Below are positions 12,326 to 13,956 of a stretch of 13,956 nucleotides of DNA, in pieces (within the stretch, counting starts at the first letter, position 1; each line of letters opens with the position of its first letter). This DNA comes from an uncultured Thiomonas sp. (GTDB lineage: Bacteria; Pseudomonadota; Gammaproteobacteria; Burkholderiales; Burkholderiaceae_C). A model generated the notes under the pieces. It saw only the letters and a program-made list of their open reading frames with translations. It made no database searches and was not told where the DNA came from. Where the stretch lies: positions 1 to 13,956 of the forward strand of contig CALBRU010000110.1 of NCBI GenBank assembly GCA_937927695.1. The letters are read 5' to 3'. A program made the translations under genes and the position numbers.

Positions 12326-13593
12326 ACGCCAGCGACCGCAGCCTGTCACCGCTCTCTCTCGACCCGACCCTCGCCGCAGGCCAAACCCGCAAGCCGCGCA
12401 AACCCCCGCTGGCCGCGCGCGGCGTGCTGCGCCTGCTGGAACGCCTGCAGATTGGCCGCCTCGATTTTCACGGCCCGGATGGCGTCTGGCGGCACTTCGG
12501 CCAAGACGACAACGGCCCGCATGCCGAAGTCGCGCTGCACGACTGGGCAGTCATGGGCGAAGTACTCAAGCGCGGCGACATCGCCTTTGCCGAAGCCTGG
12601 ATGCGCCGTGCCTGGGATACGCCCGATCTGCCCGCGCTGCTCAAGCTGCTGGTGGCCAACCGCGAGATCATCGCCCGCGCGCTGCACGGCAGCCTGTTGG
12701 GTCGGCTGCCCGACCGCATCCGCCATCTACTGCGCCGCAACAGCCGCGCCGGAAGCCGCGACAACATTCATGCGCATTACGACATCGGCAACGCCTTCTA
12801 CACGCTCTGGCTCGACCCGAGCATGACCTACTCCAGCGCCCTGTTCAACGGCGACCCCGCGCAAACGCTGGAGCAGGCGCAGGCTGCCAAATACGCCCGC
12901 GTGCTCGACCAGCTGCAACTTCAGCCCGGCGCACGGGTGCTGGAAATCGGCTGCGGCTGGGGCGGCTTGGCCGAAGTCGGCGCGCAGGGCGGGCTGCGCA
13001 TCGACGGCATCACCTTGTCCGCCGAGCAGTTGGCCTACGCCCGCGCCCGGCTCGCCCAGGCCGCGCCGCAGCCCCGGCTCGAACTATGCGACTACCGCGA
13101 TCTCGACCGCATCGCCCCGCAAGACGGCTATGACGGCATTGCCTCGATCGAAATGTTCGAAGCCGTGGGTGAGGCCTACTGGCCCGGCTTTTTCCGCACC
13201 GTGGCGCATCACCTCAAGCCCGGCGCACGCGCCTGCATCCAAACCATCACCATCGCCGACGATCTGTTCGACGACTACCGGCGCGGCACCGACTTCATCC
13301 AGCGCTACATCTTCCCCGGCGGCATGCTGCCTTCGCGCCGCGCTTTCATCGCGCAAGCCAAGGCCGCAGGGCTGGAGGTCGTGGAAGAACTGGCCTTCGG
13401 CGCTGACTACGCCCGCACCCTCGCACTGTGGCGCGAACGCTTCACGGCCCAGCTCGAAGCGGTCAAAGCCCAGGGCTTCGACGACCGTTTCCTACGGCTG
13501 TGGACCTTCTATCTCGCCTACTGCGAGGCGGGCTTCAGCCAGGGCTCGACCAATGTGTGGCAGTTCACCCTGCGCCATGCCCGCGCGCACTGA
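12322..13593 (+). CDS. Cfa-like S-adenosylmethionine-dependent fatty-acyl phospholipid methyltransferase
   Basis: The protein is 423 aa. The N-terminal lipid-binding region (about 30-145) is followed by a methyltransferase domain: YDIGNAFYTLWLDPSMTYS (153-171), AdoMet motif RVLEIGCGWGGLAEVG (205-220), SIEMFEAVG (275-283), RGTDFIQRYIFPGGMLPS (321-338) and FGADYARTL (359-367). It acts on acyl chains of membrane phospholipids. By alignment from memory with E. coli Cfa, bicarbonate-site Cys139 is Ser172, His266 is Gln307, and the EHVG histidine is Ala281. Glu239 (Glu280), Ile268 (Ile309) and Tyr317 (Tyr363) are kept. True cyclopropanation is therefore uncertain; C-methylation or a furan-fatty-acid step is an alternative. 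It overlaps both neighbours. Confidence 0.9.
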   Translation: MNASDRSLSPLSLDPTLAAGQTRKPRKPPLAARGVLRLLERLQIGRLDFHGPDGVWRHFGQDDNGPHAEVALHDWAVMGEVLKRGDIAFAEAWMRRAWDTPDLPALLKLLVANREIIARALHGSLLGRLPDRIRHLLRRNSRAGSRDNIHAHYDIGNAFYTLWLDPSMTYSSALFNGDPAQTLEQAQAAKYARVLDQLQLQPGARVLEIGCGWGGLAEVGAQGGLRIDGITLSAEQLAYARARLAQAAPQPRLELCDYRDLDRIAPQDGYDGIASIEMFEAVGEAYWPGFFRTVAHHLKPGARACIQTITIADDLFDDYRRGTDFIQRYIFPGGMLPSRRAFIAQAKAAGLEVVEELAFGADYARTLALWRERFTAQLEAVKAQGFDDRFLRLWTFYLAYCEAGFSQGSTNVWQFTLRHARAH

Positions 13594-13956
13594 AACCAAC
13601 TTGCACGGGTTGTCACGCCGTGCAGTGTTGCTGGCCATAACCGCCTCGGCGCTGCCCCTGCGTGCGTGGGCACAAGCGTCTGCAGGCGTTCCAGGTGAAG
13701 TCAGCGGCGCGATTTCGCAGGCCCGGCGCGCGGGCAGCGGCGACTTTCGCTACTTCGGTTTTCTGGTCTATCACGCCACGCTCTGGGTCGGACCGCAAGG
13801 CTTGGGCGCGCAACTGGGCGATACGCCCTTCGCCCTGCAATTGCGATACGCCCGCAGCCTCAAGGGCGCCGACATCGCCTCGCGGTCGGAAGAAGAAATG
13901 AGCAAGCTCGGTGAAGGCACGCCGCAGCAGCGCGCCGCCTGGCTGCAAGCCATGCA
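13577..13956 (+). CDS. Exported chalcone-isomerase-like domain protein (3' end off the window)
   Basis: The frame from ATG 13577 is open to the window end (126 residues seen) and overlaps the cfa-like stop by 17 bp; no clear ribosome site, so coupling is likely. The N-terminus has SRRAVLL (13-19), a possible twin-arginine motif, then a hydrophobic stretch and an AWAQA cleavage region (30-34), so the protein should be periplasmic. DFRYFGFLVYHATLWV (56-71) and PFALQLRYARSLKGADIASRS (84-104) match the chalcone-isomerase-like family that often follows DUF1365/cfa genes in proteobacteria. Plant-like isomerase activity should not be assumed; a lipid-binding role is possible. Confidence 0.82.
   Translation, partial: MPARTETNLHGLSRRAVLLAITASALPLRAWAQASAGVPGEVSGAISQARRAGSGDFRYFGFLVYHATLWVGPQGLGAQLGDTPFALQLRYARSLKGADIASRSEEEMSKLGEGTPQQRAAWLQAM

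Overview
The window joins two different regions. GC-rich coding, a CCA-encoding tRNA-Lys(CTT) tail, an RfaE2-type heptose gene and a FolE2-cfa cluster suggest a betaproteobacterium, probably Burkholderiales. That placement is inference from gene content; no species is assigned.

Region 1 (1-3639) is the right-hand end of an integrated mobile element. It holds the C-terminal part of a DUF927 helicase-like protein (1-1536), a 49-aa small ORF (1907-2056), an orphan 218-aa protein (2161-2817) and an orphan 94-aa protein (3151-3435). Two gene-free stretches each carry six copies of a 9-10 bp repeat (TGTCCTCAG / CTGAGGACA). The copies point mostly one way on the left (1680-1793) and the opposite way on the right (2905-3019). 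Together with the DUF927 gene this looks like a two-part replication origin, similar in plan to ori plus crr of satellite phage P4. The element ends at the 3' part of a tRNA-Lys(CTT) gene (3592-3639), the expected att scar. The intact tRNA and probably the integrase should lie left of the window. Short GGGGCA repeats and a perfect DnaA box sit just inside this end. A strong bidirectional terminator (3648-3677) follows.

Region 2 (3706-5897, minus strand) is ordinary chromosome. It carries a DUF883/YqjD-YqjE (holin-like)-small membrane protein operon. Upstream of that lies an rfaE2 heptose-1-phosphate adenylyltransferase gene overlapping a small HAD-fold protein gene by 4 bp. A divergent ClcB-type chloride transporter gene (6062-7486, plus) follows and converges on the next gene.

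Region 3 (7495-13956) looks like a light and oxidative-stress locus. A MerR-family regulator with a cobalamin-binding domain (7495-8472, minus) carries the full CarH/LitR photoreceptor signature, W-x9-EH plus ExHxxG. It is divergent from a tightly packed plus-strand cluster: exported glutathione peroxidase, folE2, FAD amine-oxidase-like protein, DUF1365 protein, Cfa-like methyltransferase and a chalcone-isomerase-like exported protein cut by the window end. The last four overlap or are closely spaced. The divergent promoter region has matching palindromes (TTGTC-N3-GACAA type) placed on candidate promoters for both directions. The Cfa-like enzyme has lost two of the bicarbonate-site residues of true cyclopropane synthases. 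This favours another fatty-acyl methylation, possibly a branched or furan fatty acid route, under cobalamin/light control.
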